46,282 bases of DNA from positions 1-46,282 of the forward strand of contig JADQBM010000078.1 of the NCBI GenBank assembly GCA_016278615.1, read 5' to 3'. Shown piece after piece: positions 31,915 through 41,378 of this stretch. The notes under the pieces are model-generated. The model did no database searches. It was given only the letters and a program-made list of their open reading frames with translations, and had not been told where the DNA came from. The stretch comes from Clostridia bacterium (lineage in GTDB: Bacteria; Bacillota; Clostridia; Peptostreptococcales; JAAYPU01). The position numbers and the translations under genes were made by a program. The first letter of the stretch is position 1. Each line of letters opens with the position of its first letter.

Positions 31915-33882
31915 TATATCATATTTGCTTATTTTTCTATATAAGGTACTTCTTCCAATTTTTAAAATCTCAGCTGTTTTAGAAAGGTTGTACTGGGATA
32001 GCTCCAGGGTATCCATGATCGCCTTTTTCTCAATATCCTCAAGAGAAGGAAGCACTTCAGGTAATTTTTGAGATATAATTGATTTATCCTTCATGTGCCC
32101 TGGCAAGTGACTGAGAGATAGAACAGTATCTTCTTTCACAATATTTAATATCATTTGCATTGTATTTTGGAGTTCTCTGACATTGCCAGGCCAAGGATAC
32201 AGTTCGAAAGCTTTATAAAAACCTGAATCAATACCGGAAATGTTTTTGTGAACGGTTGTAGAATATTTGTTTATAAAATAGTCAATAAAAATACGAATGT
32301 CTTCTTTTCTTTCTCTTAAAGTAGGAATATAGATAGGAAATACGTTTAGGCGGTAATAAAGGTCTTCTCTAAAATTTCCTAAAACCGTTTCATTTTGCAA
32401 ATCCTTGTTAGTAGCTGCAATAACGCGTACATCTACTGGAATCACTTCATTTCCACCAACACGTACAATCCGTTTTGTCTCCAAAACTCTTAAGAGACTT
32501 ACCTGAGCATCAAAAGGCATGTCACCAATTTCGTCTAAAAAGAGTGTTCCGCCATCAGCAAGCTCAAACTTTCCGGCATGACCACCTAAACGTGCGCCTG
32601 TAAAAGCACCTTCTTCATATCCAAAAAGCTCACTTGCAACCAACTCTCTGGGAATAGCGCCACAATTTAAAAAAACAAAGGGCTTGTTTTTTCTGTTGCT
32701 TCCATTGTGTATGGCCTGTGCAAACATTTCTTTTCCAGTACCGCTTTCTCCCTGCAATAAAATGGTTGAATCAATCCCTGAAGAAATTTTTGCTAACTTA
32801 AGAGTTGTTTGCAATTTTTCTGACTTCCCTACGATATCGTCAAAGGTAAAAATCGCAGAAGCCCCTACAATTTTATTAACCATTTTATGAATGACCTTTG
32901 CCTCATTAATGATGAATACAATTAATTTTAGAGAAGCGTCAGTTTTCAGATAACTCACATCTACAATAAATTTCTTTCTTTGTCCTTTATAAGTTACAAA
33001 TTCCAGCTCTTCCTCAAATATTGTATCGTTTAGAGTAAATATTCTATCATAAGTCTTTTTGCGTTTTAAATATTTATTTAGGTTGGAGCCTTCAATTTTT
33101 TGTTTATTGGCTTCCAATAATTTTAGAGCTAGAGCATTGGCGTTTAAAATATTTCCTTTCCCATCAACAGCAATAATCCCTTCAGATATGGTTTCCATGA
33201 TTTCATAAAAGTTTCTATTCATTGATTGGAGATGATGATTGACTTCTTGCAGTCGAAGTTCTCTCTTTATGGCTTCAGCAGCAGCCGTGGTCATTCCCAA
33301 GGTATGAGGATGCACCATAGAATAATTTCCAGTAATGCTTAGAATTCCGATTATTTCATTATATTTATCTTTGATAGGACTTGCTGAAGTGGTGAGGTCA
33401 TGGAATTTAGACATATAATGCTCACTTCCCATGATCTGTACAGGTTTTTTTAAAAAGAGGGATAGCCCAATGGCGTTAGTTCCTGCATTTTCTTCTTTCA
33501 GATTATATCCGTTTTGAAGATAGGTTCTTCCGAACCTTGCAATAAATCCTTTCTCGCCGATATGATCCAAGATATAACCATCTTTATCCGTGAGACGAAT
33601 AATAAAATCTGTATTTCCAACAATGCTGTAGATGCTGCTCATAAAAGGTTTTGCAACATCCAGCAAATATTTGTTTTCATTTTGTCTTTTTAATAATTCC
33701 TTCTCTGGAAGATGAGAGGTTGGAATCCTACTGTGGGCATCTATTCCATTGGCTTTACTTCTTTTCCATGATTCTAAAACATAAGGCTTTAACTTATTGG
33801 TTTCAATGGGTGATCCGTCTATAAATTTCTTCCAAGAGTCATGGATGATGGTATTGCTTAAAAAGGGATTCTTAAATGGCAT
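31906..33882 (-). CDS. AcoR-like sigma-54-dependent transcriptional activator
   Basis: Enhancer-binding protein of the AcoR/GAF type. An N-terminal region starting HDSWKKFIDGSP with VLESWKRSKANGID is typical of AcoR-like regulators. A GAF domain (about 60-200) and a PAS domain (about 225-330; FYEIMETISEGIIAVDGKGNILNANA) follow as signal inputs. The AAA+ domain has LLQGESGTGKE, GAFTGA at 425-430, LFLDEIGDMP and FREDLYYRLNVFP. The C-terminus is a Fis-type helix-turn-helix (NLSKTAEILKIGRSTLYRKI). 658 aa, all sites intact. No kinase partner: the signal is probably a small molecule or redox/energy cue. It lies on the same strand directly upstream of the mrp operon, whose promoter is sigma-54-like, so mrp is its likely target. 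Confidence 0.92.
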   Translation of the reverse strand: MPFKNPFLSNTIIHDSWKKFIDGSPIETNKLKPYVLESWKRSKANGIDAHSRIPTSHLPEKELLKRQNENKYLLDVAKPFMSSIYSIVGNTDFIIRLTDKDGYILDHIGEKGFIARFGRTYLQNGYNLKEENAGTNAIGLSLFLKKPVQIMGSEHYMSKFHDLTTSASPIKDKYNEIIGILSITGNYSMVHPHTLGMTTAAAEAIKRELRLQEVNHHLQSMNRNFYEIMETISEGIIAVDGKGNILNANALALKLLEANKQKIEGSNLNKYLKRKKTYDRIFTLNDTIFEEELEFVTYKGQRKKFIVDVSYLKTDASLKLIVFIINEAKVIHKMVNKIVGASAIFTFDDIVGKSEKLQTTLKLAKISSGIDSTILLQGESGTGKEMFAQAIHNGSNRKNKPFVFLNCGAIPRELVASELFGYEEGAFTGARLGGHAGKFELADGGTLFLDEIGDMPFDAQVSLLRVLETKRIVRVGGNEVIPVDVRVIAATNKDLQNETVLGNFREDLYYRLNVFPIYIPTLRERKEDIRIFIDYFINKYSTTVHKNISGIDSGFYKAFELYPWPGNVRELQNTMQMILNIVKEDTVLSLSHLPGHMKDKSIISQKLPEVLPSLEDIEKKAIMDTLELSQYNLSKTAEILKIGRSTLYRKISKYDISI

Positions 33883-33952
33883 TCAATCACTTCCTTATCT
33901 ATAGGGAAATTGTATCATAATGAGACAGGGGAGGGAAGAATAAATGAAGAGA

Positions 33953-34170
33953 TATTTAAGATTTAAGATTTAGGATTTAAGATTTAGGATTAGGATCTAA
34001 AATCGGAAGATTTAAGATGTAAGATCTAGGGTCTAAGATATTGAAATCAAAGATAGATTTAACATTACGAAAATCTCTATTAATAATGTGAATCACTGAT
34101 ATTGCTTAACTTTTTCTAGTATTATTCTTTTCTCCATCAATTTTAAATCTTAAATCTTAAATCTTAAATA
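33953..34170. repeat. Heptamer inverted-repeat element before lysC (TTTAAGA type)
   Basis: The 430-base gap between the divergent activator and aspartokinase genes holds TTTAAGA/TTTAGGA/TCTAAGA units (33953-34044) with some irregular ones, an inner GATTT/AAATC pair (about 34053-34075), and an inverted right arm TCTTAAA (34141-34170). The remaining DNA to 34314 carries the lysC promoter region. Confidence 0.7.
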
Positions 34171-34248
34171 TAAATGCCTACTTATTCTATTGCTTTACAA
34201 AATAAAAGGATGTGATAAAATAGTTTCAATGTGATAAAGTACGCATAC

Positions 34249-34292
34249 TATAATAGTAATAGCCTTAAATTAGCTTTTGCTATTATTTAATA
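34249..34292 (+). promoter_or_regulatory. lysC promoter -10 and leader hairpin (weak)
   Basis: TATAAT at 34249-34254 without a clear -35. The short leader can fold AATAGC (34259-34264) with GCTATT (about 34280-34285). The leader is far too short for a lysine riboswitch. Confidence 0.35.
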
Positions 34293-34314
34293 ATAAACTT
34301 AGGTGGGTGGTTAT

Positions 34315-35640
34315 ATGGGCTTAATTGTAGCTAAATTTGGTGGAACTTCTCTTTCTGACTCTTTTCAATTTGAAAAAGCAAAAAAAATAATAGAATCCAA
34401 TCCTGAAAGAAGATATATTGTGCCTTCTGCTCCTGGAAAGCGATTTGCAGAAGACAATAAAGTAACAGATTTACTCTATCTGTGCAAAACACATATGGTG
34501 CATAATGTTCCTTTTGATCAGGTGTTTCAGGTGATTTGTGATCGATATATTTCTATTGCTTACAATCTGAAATTAAAGATTGATTTACAACCCTATTTTA
34601 ATGAAATAAAAGAAAATATGATCAATGGAGCAGAAGTAGACTATATCGCCAGTAGAGGCGAATTTTTAAACGGTTTATTACTCTCAGAGTATTTTGGTTT
34701 TAAATTTATTGATGCAAAGGATGTCATACTTTTTGACGATAGAGGTCGTTTCTTAGAGGAAGAAACAAATCATGCCCTTAAGGAAGCAATCCTTAAGCAT
34801 GAAAAAGCAGTGATTCCTGGCTTTTACGGGTCTTTTCCTGATGGGAGAATAAAAACTTTTTCGCGAGGTGGATCAGACATAACGGGTGCCCTTGTAGCAA
34901 AAGCTGCAAGAGCAGATGTATATGAAAATTGGACCGATGTATCTGGATTTTTAATGGCGGACCCTAGAATTGTTCGTGATCCGAAACCCATTAAAGTCAT
35001 TACGTATAAAGAACTTCGAGAACTTTCTTATATGGGAGCCTCGGTATTGCACGAGGACGCTGTATTCCCCGTAAGGCAAGTAGATATTCCTATTAATATC
35101 AGAAACACCAATGAGCCAGAGCACCCGGGCACCATTATCGTATCAGATGCAAATGAAAGCCATGACGAATATGTCATTACAGGGATTGCTGGGAAGAAGG
35201 GCTTTACGGTTATAGCTATTTATAAAAACAGAATGAATTCTGAGGTTGGCTTTATAAAAAGAATTCTTTCCATATTGGAAGATTATAAGATCTCTATTGA
35301 GCATATACCTTCTGGAATTGATACAGTATCTGTGGTTATCTCTAACAATAATATTGAAGGAGTCATAGAAGATATTATTGATGAAATAAACAAAAAACTT
35401 CAACCAGATACCATTGACGTATACTCAGATATGGCTCTTGTTGCCACAGTGGGTTACGGCATGTCCAGAAGACGAGGTGTCGCGGCTAAGCTATTTGCAG
35501 CCTTGTCTGAAGCCGGTGTCAATATAAGAATGATTGACCAGGGGTCAAGTGAGATTAACATTATTACAGGCGTTGAAAATACTGACTTTGAAAAGGCCAT
35601 TCAAGCAATATACAATGCATTTGTCGATCATCCTTTATAG
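34315..35640 (+). CDS. Aspartate kinase
   Basis: First step of the aspartate-family pathway (Lys, Thr, Met): aspartate to aspartyl phosphate. N-terminal LIVAKFGGTSLSD carries the KFGGTS catalytic/ATP motif; GFYGSFPDGRIKTFSRGGSDITGALVAKAARAD holds the RGGSD aspartate/nucleotide region; WTDVSGFLMADPRIV is the ADPR signature. Two C-terminal ACT domains (from about 290; GFTVIAIYKNRMNS, VATVGYGMSRRRGVAAKLFAALSEAGVNIRMIDQGSSEINI) imply feedback control. 441 aa. ATG 34315 is four bases after GGTGGGTGG; the GTG within that site is rejected. Which amino acid inhibits it cannot be read, so I give no isoform symbol. Confidence 0.94.
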   Translation: MGLIVAKFGGTSLSDSFQFEKAKKIIESNPERRYIVPSAPGKRFAEDNKVTDLLYLCKTHMVHNVPFDQVFQVICDRYISIAYNLKLKIDLQPYFNEIKENMINGAEVDYIASRGEFLNGLLLSEYFGFKFIDAKDVILFDDRGRFLEEETNHALKEAILKHEKAVIPGFYGSFPDGRIKTFSRGGSDITGALVAKAARADVYENWTDVSGFLMADPRIVRDPKPIKVITYKELRELSYMGASVLHEDAVFPVRQVDIPINIRNTNEPEHPGTIIVSDANESHDEYVITGIAGKKGFTVIAIYKNRMNSEVGFIKRILSILEDYKISIEHIPSGIDTVSVVISNNNIEGVIEDIIDEINKKLQPDTIDVYSDMALVATVGYGMSRRRGVAAKLFAALSEAGVNIRMIDQGSSEINIITGVENTDFEKAIQAIYNAFVDHPL

Positions 35641-35666
35641 AGGAAAGAAAAAGAAGAGGTAAGCAA

Positions 35667-35774
35667 ATGAAACTCACGGCGAAGCAAATAAAAATACTAA
35701 AATGGACCTATGGACTTTTATTAGCGATTATACTTCAACAAGTCCTGACCAGATGTGGATTCAATTTCTGGTAG
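35667..35774 (+). CDS. 35-aa single-helix membrane peptide (small ORF)
   Basis: A short frame with a good ribosome binding site (AGAGGT, six bases before ATG). It encodes a basic N-terminus (MKLTAKQIKILKW), a hydrophobic stretch (TYGLLLAIILQQVL) and the end TRCGFNFW. It follows aspartokinase by 26 bases and precedes a hairpin repeat. It looks like a real membrane miniprotein but has no homologue that I recognise; coding status is uncertain. Confidence 0.4.
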   Translation: MKLTAKQIKILKWTYGLLLAIILQQVLTRCGFNFW

Positions 35775-35789
35775 ATCCAAAGAAAAAAA

Positions 35790-35870
35790 CCACTGGGGAC
35801 GGTTCTTTTTGACACAAAGCTTTTGATTAGTGTGTCAAAAAAAACCGTCCCCGATGGTTTCACTCAGTGG
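35790..35870. repeat. GGGGACGG hairpin repeat before secA
   Basis: Arms at 35795-35816 (GGGGACGGTT...TGACACA) and 35831-35852 are inverted 22-mers with one mismatch, framed by CCACTG/CAGTGG (35790-35795 and 35865-35870). Sequences of the GGGGACGGTTCTTTTTG type are a recurrent repeat in Clostridia and other bacteria carrying Y1 transposases (recalled, not searched). The stem would also stop transcription from lysC. Confidence 0.75.
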
Positions 35871-35999
35871 TTTCATGGTTTTAATCTTTAAAATGTGTTA
35901 AAATAAACAGAGTTAGATCAATGGAAAAATTTACTTTATCTTTAAAAGAAGAAAATAAGCAAATAATAAAAAAGAATTATGTTAAAGGAGTTGGGTGTA

Positions 36000-38732
36000 A
36001 TGGGTCTTATGGAAAAGATATTTGGAGACCTGAATGAGAAAGAAATAAAGAAGCTTTCAAAAACAGTAGATTCAGTAGAATCTTTGGATAGTGAAATGCA
36101 AAAATTAAGCGATGAAGACCTTAAGAATAAAACAGTGATATTTAAAGAAAGGCTATGCAAAGGGGAAACCCTTAACGATTTACTTCCAGAGGCTTTTGCA
36201 GTTGTGAGAGAAGCAGCATCAAGAGCATTGGGCATGAAACACTTTAAGGTACAGATTTTAGGAGGCATTGTCCTTCATCAGGGAAGAATTGCCGAAATGA
36301 AAACTGGAGAAGGAAAAACCCTTGTGGCCACATTTCCCGTTTACCTAAATGCTTTGGAAGGAAAAGGGGTACATGTTGTTACCGTTAATGATTACCTTGC
36401 AAAACGTGATATGGAATGGATGGGAAAACTATATTCTTTCTTAGGTCTTAGTGTAGGATGTGTTGTTCATGGTGTGACCAATGAAGAAAGAAGAGCCGCC
36501 TATAATTGTGATATTACTTATGGTACAAATAATGAATTTGGCTTTGACTATCTAAGAGACAATATGGTCATCTATAAAGATGACATGGTTCAAAGAGATC
36601 TCAATTATGCCATCATTGATGAAGTGGATAGCATATTAATTGATGAAGCCAGAACGCCACTTATTATTTCGGGGGCAGGTCAGGAATCAACCAAGCTCTA
36701 TACAGATGCCAATGAATTTGTAAAGAGATTTCAAAATGAAACGGATTTCACTATTGATGAAAAGGCAAAGTCTCTTTCATTGACAGAAGAAGGCGTAGAA
36801 AAGGCAGAAAAGTATTTCAAGGTAGAAAATTTGGCCGATCCAGAAAACATGGAACTCAATCACCACATCACTCAGGCTTTAAAAGCACAGAATTTGATGA
36901 AAAGAGATGTGGATTATGTTATCAATGATGGGCAAATTGTTATAGTAGATGAATTTACAGGTCGTTTGATGTTTGGAAGACGTTATAGTGAAGGGTTGCA
37001 TCAGGCCATTGAGGCAAAAGAGAGACTTCGGGTCAGAAGAGAATCTAAAACCTTAGCGACCATAACCCTACAGAACTATTTCAGAATGTATCAAAAACTT
37101 GCAGGCATGACGGGTACGGCTAAAACTGAAGAAGATGAATTTAAACAAATATATAATATGGATGTTGTTATTGTACCTACAAATCAACCCATAAAACGTG
37201 AGGATTTTCCAGATTCTATTTATGGAACACAAATAGGTAAGTATAAATCCATTGTTAAACAGATTACAGAGAAAAATCAAAGGGGACAGCCGGTACTAGT
37301 AGGGACCATCTCTATTGAAAAATCTGAGTTAATTAGTGAACTCTTGAAAAAGCAAGGGGTAAAACATAATGTCCTCAATGCCAAACAGCATGAAAAAGAA
37401 GCGGAGATTATTGCAGAAGCCGGCAGATTCAATTCCGTTACCATTGCTACCAACATGGCAGGAAGAGGAACGGATATCATTTTAGGAGGTAATCCTGAAT
37501 TTGAAGCAAAGTTGGAGATGAGAAAAAAAGGCTATGATGATGAGGCAATTTCTTTTGCTTCCAGCTTTATGCCTACAGATAATGAAGAGCTCCTGAAGGC
37601 TCGAAGTGACTTTAGGGAACTTCATGAACACTTTAGAAAAGAACGGGCTGACGAGCATGAAAAAGTCATCGCAGCAGGAGGCCTTCATATCATTGGAACT
37701 GAAAGGCATGAATCCAGAAGGATAGACAATCAGCTCAGAGGGCGATCTGGTAGACAAGGAGACCCGGGCTCGTCTCAATTCTTCATTTCATTAGATGATG
37801 AACTCATGAGGCTTTTTGGAGGAGAAAGAATCCAAGGGTTTGTTTCAAAGATGGGGATGGAAGAAGAAGACGCCATAGAGGCAGGTATGTTAACCAAATC
37901 CATTGAAAATGCCCAGAAAAAGGTAGAAGGTCGCAACTTTTCAATACGGAAATATGTTTTGCAATATGATGATGTTATGAATAAACAAAGAGATGTAATC
38001 TATAAGGAAAGAAAGAAAGTTCTTAAAGGAGAAAATCTTAGAGGTCATATTCTTGGAATGTTTGAGTCCATTTTAGGGGAATTTATTGAAACTTATACCG
38101 CTGATACGAAGTACCCTGAAGAATGGAATTTAGAAGGGCTTGAGATAGTTTTGAAACCTTATCTTCCAAATATCGTGTTGCATTTTGACAATCTACCGGA
38201 CATGGATATTTCTGATTTGAAGAGTAGTATAATGGAAAAAGCTGAAGAAGCGTATCTTGCAAAGGAAGAAGAAATCGGAATTGAAAAAATGAGAGAACTT
38301 GAAAGGATGATACTCCTAAGAGTTGTTGATACAAAATGGATGGACCATATTGATGCAATGGATCAGTTGAAACAGGGCATAGGTCTTCGAGCAATTGGGC
38401 ACGAGGATCCAGCCAGGGCATATCAAAATGAAGGTTTTGATATGTTTGAAGAAATGATAAACAGCATTCAAGAAGATACGGTGAAGCATATGTTGAATGT
38501 TACCATTCAAACAGATACTCATAGAAAACAGGTTGTTGAAATAGAAGATGCCCAAAAAGAGATTTTTAAAGGTAATACACCCAATCAGGAAATACCAGAA
38601 AGGCAAGCACCTCACCAACCAGAAGAAAAACAGCAACCCGTAAGAAAAGAAAAAACCGTAGGCAGAAACGATCCTTGTCCATGTGGGAGTGGGAATAAAT
38701 ATAAAAAGTGCTGCGGGAAGAATGAAGAGTAA
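36000..38732 (+). CDS. secA: Preprotein translocase ATPase SecA
   Basis: Motor ATPase that pushes preproteins through SecYEG. Order: N-terminal helicase domain with Walker A GEGKT (103-107) and [33 protein letters not shown]; Walker [22 protein letters not shown]; the preprotein cross-linking domain; the second helicase domain with [13 protein letters not shown] and [12 protein letters not shown]; helical scaffold and wing; C-terminal zinc finger [14 protein letters not shown]. 910 aa, complete. The start is ATG 36000, nine bases after AAAGGAG; an upstream in-frame ATG (35979) lies before that site. Followed by a heptamer element and prfB, the classic secA-prfB order. Confidence 0.97.
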   Translation: MGLMEKIFGDLNEKEIKKLSKTVDSVESLDSEMQKLSDEDLKNKTVIFKERLCKGETLNDLLPEAFAVVREAASRALGMKHFKVQILGGIVLHQGRIAEMKTGEGKTLVATFPVYLNALEGKGVHVVTVNDYLAKRDMEWMGKLYSFLGLSVGCVVHGVTNEERRAAYNCDITYGTNNEFGFDYLRDNMVIYKDDMVQRDLNYAIIDEVDSILIDEARTPLIISGAGQESTKLYTDANEFVKRFQNETDFTIDEKAKSLSLTEEGVEKAEKYFKVENLADPENMELNHHITQALKAQNLMKRDVDYVINDGQIVIVDEFTGRLMFGRRYSEGLHQAIEAKERLRVRRESKTLATITLQNYFRMYQKLAGMTGTAKTEEDEFKQIYNMDVVIVPTNQPIKREDFPDSIYGTQIGKYKSIVKQITEKNQRGQPVLVGTISIEKSELISELLKKQGVKHNVLNAKQHEKEAEIIAEAGRFNSVTIATNMAGRGTDIILGGNPEFEAKLEMRKKGYDDEAISFASSFMPTDNEELLKARSDFRELHEHFRKERADEHEKVIAAGGLHIIGTERHESRRIDNQLRGRSGRQGDPGSSQFFISLDDELMRLFGGERIQGFVSKMGMEEEDAIEAGMLTKSIENAQKKVEGRNFSIRKYVLQYDDVMNKQRDVIYKERKKVLKGENLRGHILGMFESILGEFIETYTADTKYPEEWNLEGLEIVLKPYLPNIVLHFDNLPDMDISDLKSSIMEKAEEAYLAKEEEIGIEKMRELERMILLRVVDTKWMDHIDAMDQLKQGIGLRAIGHEDPARAYQNEGFDMFEEMINSIQEDTVKHMLNVTIQTDTHRKQVVEIEDAQKEIFKGNTPNQEIPERQAPHQPEEKQQPVRKEKTVGRNDPCPCGSGNKYKKCCGKNEE

Positions 38733-38757
38733 GGAACTGAAGAGTAAAAGAAATTAA

Positions 38758-38909
38758 AAGATAGATAACAGATAATAGATAAGAGATAAGAGTTAAGGAT
38801 GATTTTGTTTCACAAAATCCACATTTCATTTATTATTAATAGAGATTGTAGTTTTGCCAATGCAAAACTTTCCTAAACTGTTATCTGTTATCTATTATCT
38901 GTTATCTTA
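38758..38909. repeat. Heptamer inverted-repeat element between secA and prfB
   Basis: A complete, well-formed copy. Left: AGATAAC/AGATAAT units, box AGTTAAGG (38791-38798), stem GATTTTG/CAAAATC (38801-38819). Right: stem GTTTTGC/GCAAAAC (about 38851-38867), box CCTAAACT (38872-38879), TGTTATC/TATTATC units to 38909. The two halves are inverted copies of the same module, like paired REPs in a BIME. Confidence 0.85.
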
Positions 38910-38935
38910 TAAATAATTTTGAGGGATGTGATCAT

Positions 38936-40046
38936 ATGATTCAGCTGGAACAGCTGAGGCATGAGTTTGAGGGGATTGAAAAAGATATAACAGAATTGGG
39001 GGTGTCTCTTTGACATCGCTAACTTAAAAGATAAAATAAGTTTTATTGAAGAAAAGACCATTCAAGAGGACTTTTGGGATGACCATGAGAGTGCCCAGAA
39101 AGTTCTCAAAGAGAAAAAACACATTGAAACAAAAGTTGAGAACTATGAATCTTTACGCCAAGGGTTTGAAGATATTAGTGTTATGATTGATTTGGCCATT
39201 GAGGAATCAGAAGAGTCTTTGGTTGAAGAGATTGAGGCTGATTTTCAATCATTAGTAAATAAGATAGAAGAAATGAAGATCAAAATTCTCTTAAGCGGAG
39301 AGTATGATCAAAATAATGCCATTATTTCTATTCATGCAGGCTCTGGTGGACTTGATGCTCAGGATTGGGCAGAAATTCTTATGAGAATGTATACAAGGTG
39401 GTCTGAAAGAAAAGGTTTTAAAGTAAGAACTTTAGATTATCTGCCAGATAAAGAAGGGGGCATTAAAAGTGCGGCTTTTCTGATTGAGGGAGAAAATGCA
39501 TATGGTTATTTAAAAAATGAAAAAGGTGTTCACAGATTAGTAAGGATTTCGCCCTTTGATTCTTCTGGTAGGCGGCATACTTCTTTTGCATCCTTGGATG
39601 TAATGCCAGAGTTGGATGATAGTATTGTAATAGACATTAATGTCGATGACATCAGAATCGATACTTACCGTGCCAGCGGGGCCGGAGGCCAGCATGTTAA
39701 TAAAACAGATTCTGCTATTAGAATTACCCATTTGCCTACAAATATTGTGGTAACATGTCAAAATGAAAGGTCCCAGCATCAAAATAAAGATATAGCAATG
39801 AAGATGCTAATGGCAAAGCTTTTAGATTTAAAAGAAAGAGAACAGAAAGAAAAAATAGAGGAACTAAAAGGCGACTACGGACAAATATCTTGGGGCAATC
39901 AAATCCGATCTTATGTCTTTCATCCTTATACCATGGTGAAAGATCATAGAACCAATGCAGAATCAGGAAATGTGCAGGGGGTTATGGATGGAGATATTGA
40001 TCTATTTATCAATGAGAAACTCAGCCAAGATGCAGTAAAAGACTAG
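38936..40046 (+). CDS. prfB: Peptide chain release factor 2 with programmed +1 frameshift
   Basis: Terminates translation at UGA/UAA. Encoded as 38936-39010 plus 39012-40046. After 25 codons the frame reaches CTT-TGA-C (TGA at 39011-39013) preceded by a GGGGG run, the known autoregulatory site: slow decoding of UGA by RF2 lets the ribosome shift to GAC. The second part continues DIANLKDKISFIEEK and contains the stop-codon-reading tripeptide SPF (205-207) and the catalytic GGQ (250-252 in SGAGGQHVNKTDSA), at the same positions as in E. coli RF2 (from memory). Total 369 aa. GAGGGATG lies before the ATG. Spacing between the G-run and CTT is five bases rather than the three of E. coli. Confidence 0.96.
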
Positions 40047-40048
40047 TA

Positions 40049-40370
40049 ATAAGTGTAAGTAATAAAGAAGTTGAAGTGTAAGTTTAAGTATGTAGGGGCT
40101 GGCCTCCCGCCTGCCCGCAAGAGGTAAGTATAAGTTGAAGTGTAAGCAATAAAGAAGTTGAAGTGTAAGTAAAAGTGTAAGTTTAAGTTTAAATAATTGA
40201 GAAATTGAAGTGTAAGCATAAGAACAAACCTGTAGGGGCTGGCCTCGCGCCTGCCCGCAAGAGATAAGTATAAGTTGAAGTGTGAGTTCAAGCCTAAGTA
40301 TGTAGGGGCTGGCCTCGCGCCTGCCCGCAAGAGATAAGTATAAATTGAAGTGTGAGTAAAGATACAAGTC
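40049..40370. repeat. Hexamer array with three GTAG hairpins
   Basis: The 580-base gap after prfB begins with 6-bp units AAGTGT/AAGTTT/AAGTAT/AAGTTG. It is interrupted three times by a GTAG hairpin (40092-40117, 40232-40257, 40302-40327), each followed by CAAGAGRTAAGTATAA. The composite unit (hairpin plus about 50 bases of hexamers) is itself duplicated. Open frames on the - strand here are repeat products and are not genes. Confidence 0.75.
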
Positions 40371-40386
40371 TGATTTAACTTAAACC

Positions 40387-40505
40387 ACTCCGCAGGAGTC
40401 CATTTAAACTTAAACTTCAACTAGCTTACCCTACTCCGCAGGAGTCCATTTAAACTTCAACTTCAACTAGCTTACCCCACTCCGCAGGAATCCACTTAAG
40501 CTTCA
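40387..40505. repeat. 46-bp tandem repeat, about 2.5 copies
   Basis: Units start at 40387, 40433 and 40479 (period 46). Each starts with A followed by the palindrome CTCCGCAGGAG (CTCC/GGAG stem), then TCCATTTAAACTT, CAACTAGCTTACCC. The third copy has CTCCGCAGGAA and fades after 40505. Confidence 0.8.
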
Positions 40506-40540
40506 GTTTCTATATTCTTACACTTGTATAATTTTCTCAC

Positions 40541-40569
40541 TTGAATTTTTATATCAATTGTAGTATTAT
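40541..40569 (+). promoter_or_regulatory. Promoter of tRNA-Ser / SRP RNA
   Basis: TTGAAT (40541-40546) and TATTAT (40564-40569) with a 17-base spacer. Two small hairpins, CACG/CGTG and ACACG-AAAAA-CGTGT, follow at 40578-40618 before the tRNA. Confidence 0.55.
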
Positions 40570-40628
40570 GTTCATGCACGCTAAAAATCGTGTAGGTTAG
40601 ATGAACACGAAAAACGTGTAGAGTTTAT

Positions 40629-40716
40629 GGAGAGGTGACCGAGTGGCTAAGGGGCACGCCTGGAAAGCGTGTAAGGTGTAACAGCCCCACGGGTTCGAGT
40701 CCCGTCCTCTCCGCCA
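40629..40716 (+). tRNA. tRNA-Ser (anticodon GGA)
   Basis: Acceptor stem GGAGAGG (40629-40635) with CCTCTCC (40706-40712), discriminator G and encoded CCA (40714-40716). Anticodon stem CACGC/GCGTG around CTGGAAA gives anticodon GGA. A long variable arm (TAAGGTGTAACAGCCCCA region) and GGTTCGAGTCC T-arm confirm a type II serine tRNA. Confidence 0.96.
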
Positions 40717-40718
40717 AT

Positions 40719-40982
40719 GTTGTGCTAGCCGGGGAGACAGCGGTGCCCTGTAACCTGCAATCCGCTATAGCAGGGGTGAATTCCTGTCTGAGGCTTGCTT
40801 CTGTAAGGTCAGCCTTATGTTAAAAGTGTTGAGAATTGGGTCCTGTGCAATAGAAGTCTGTGAATGCGTCAGGTCCGGAAGGAAGCAGCGATAAGTGGAT
40901 TATTCTATGTGCCGCAGTATTGCCTGATTTGAGCTTTTTGCATAAATAGCGCTTGGAGTGGTATGTCGAGGGCAGGTGTACA
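40719..40982 (+). ncRNA. ffs: Signal recognition particle RNA, Bacillus/Clostridium long type
   Basis: About 264 nt. The Alu part begins TGTGCTAGCCGGGGAGACAG and GGTGCCCTGTAACC and is closed by the 3' end GTCGAGGGCAGGTGTAC. The S-domain tip with the conserved GGTCCGGAAGGAAGCAGC asymmetric loop (SRP54/Ffh binding site) is at about 40871-40888. The Alu domain distinguishes it from the short 4.5S RNA of Gram-negatives. It starts a few bases after the tRNA and precedes dnaX, a conserved order in Bacillota. Confidence 0.95.
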
Positions 40983-41001
40983 GCTATAATTTTGATTGAT
41001 C

Positions 41002-41027
41002 ATAAGGCCGTAAGGTCTTATTTTTTT
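41002..41027 (+). terminator. Terminator of SRP RNA
   Basis: ATAAGGCC (41002-41009) pairs with GGTCTTAT (41014-41021, one wobble), followed by seven T. Confidence 0.85.
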
Positions 41028-41061
41028 AGAATAATAGGAAGAGAAGACAAGAAGAATAATA

Positions 41062-41345
41062 TGAGATAAAAAATGACAGATAAAAGATAATAGATAACAG
41101 ATAAGAGTTAAGAGTTAAGGTTGATTTTGTGCCAAAATCTTCATTATATGTAGGTAAAGAGAAATTACTTGTAACCTCTGACCCGTTATCTAAAAATCCT
41201 CTATTGTAATATCAAAATCAAGATTTAATTATGATATAATATATTGTATCTAGTATCTAGTATAAGCAGATTTCAAATAATTGGAGTTTTGCGATAGCAA
41301 AACCACCTTAACTGTTATCTGTTATCTATTATCTTTTATCTATTA
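41062..41345. repeat. Heptamer inverted-repeat element between SRP RNA and dnaX
   Basis: The left arm has AGATAAA/AGATAAT/AGATAAC units, AGTTAAGAGTTAAGG (box doubled), stem GATTTTG/CAAAATC (about 41131-41147). The right part has GTTTTGC/GCAAAAC (about 41286-41302), CCTTAACT (41307-41314) and TTATCT units to 41345. The 135-base middle contains TGATATAAT (41232-41240), a possible extended -10 that could serve dnaX. Confidence 0.78.
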
Positions 41346-41378
41346 ATAGTATCTCTTTATAAAACGGGAGGCGTTTTT

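Noticed and set aside
34200-34314. Lysine riboswitch upstream of aspartokinase
   Set aside because: The leader after the -10 box is only about 55 bases and lacks the conserved lysine-riboswitch core.
40002-40420. Open frames of 121 and 125 codons on the - strand
   Set aside because: Translations of hexamer arrays and GTAG hairpins; repetitive Leu/Tyr-rich product and no ribosome binding site.
40635-40823. 62-codon open frame
   Set aside because: It lies across the tRNA-Ser and SRP RNA genes.
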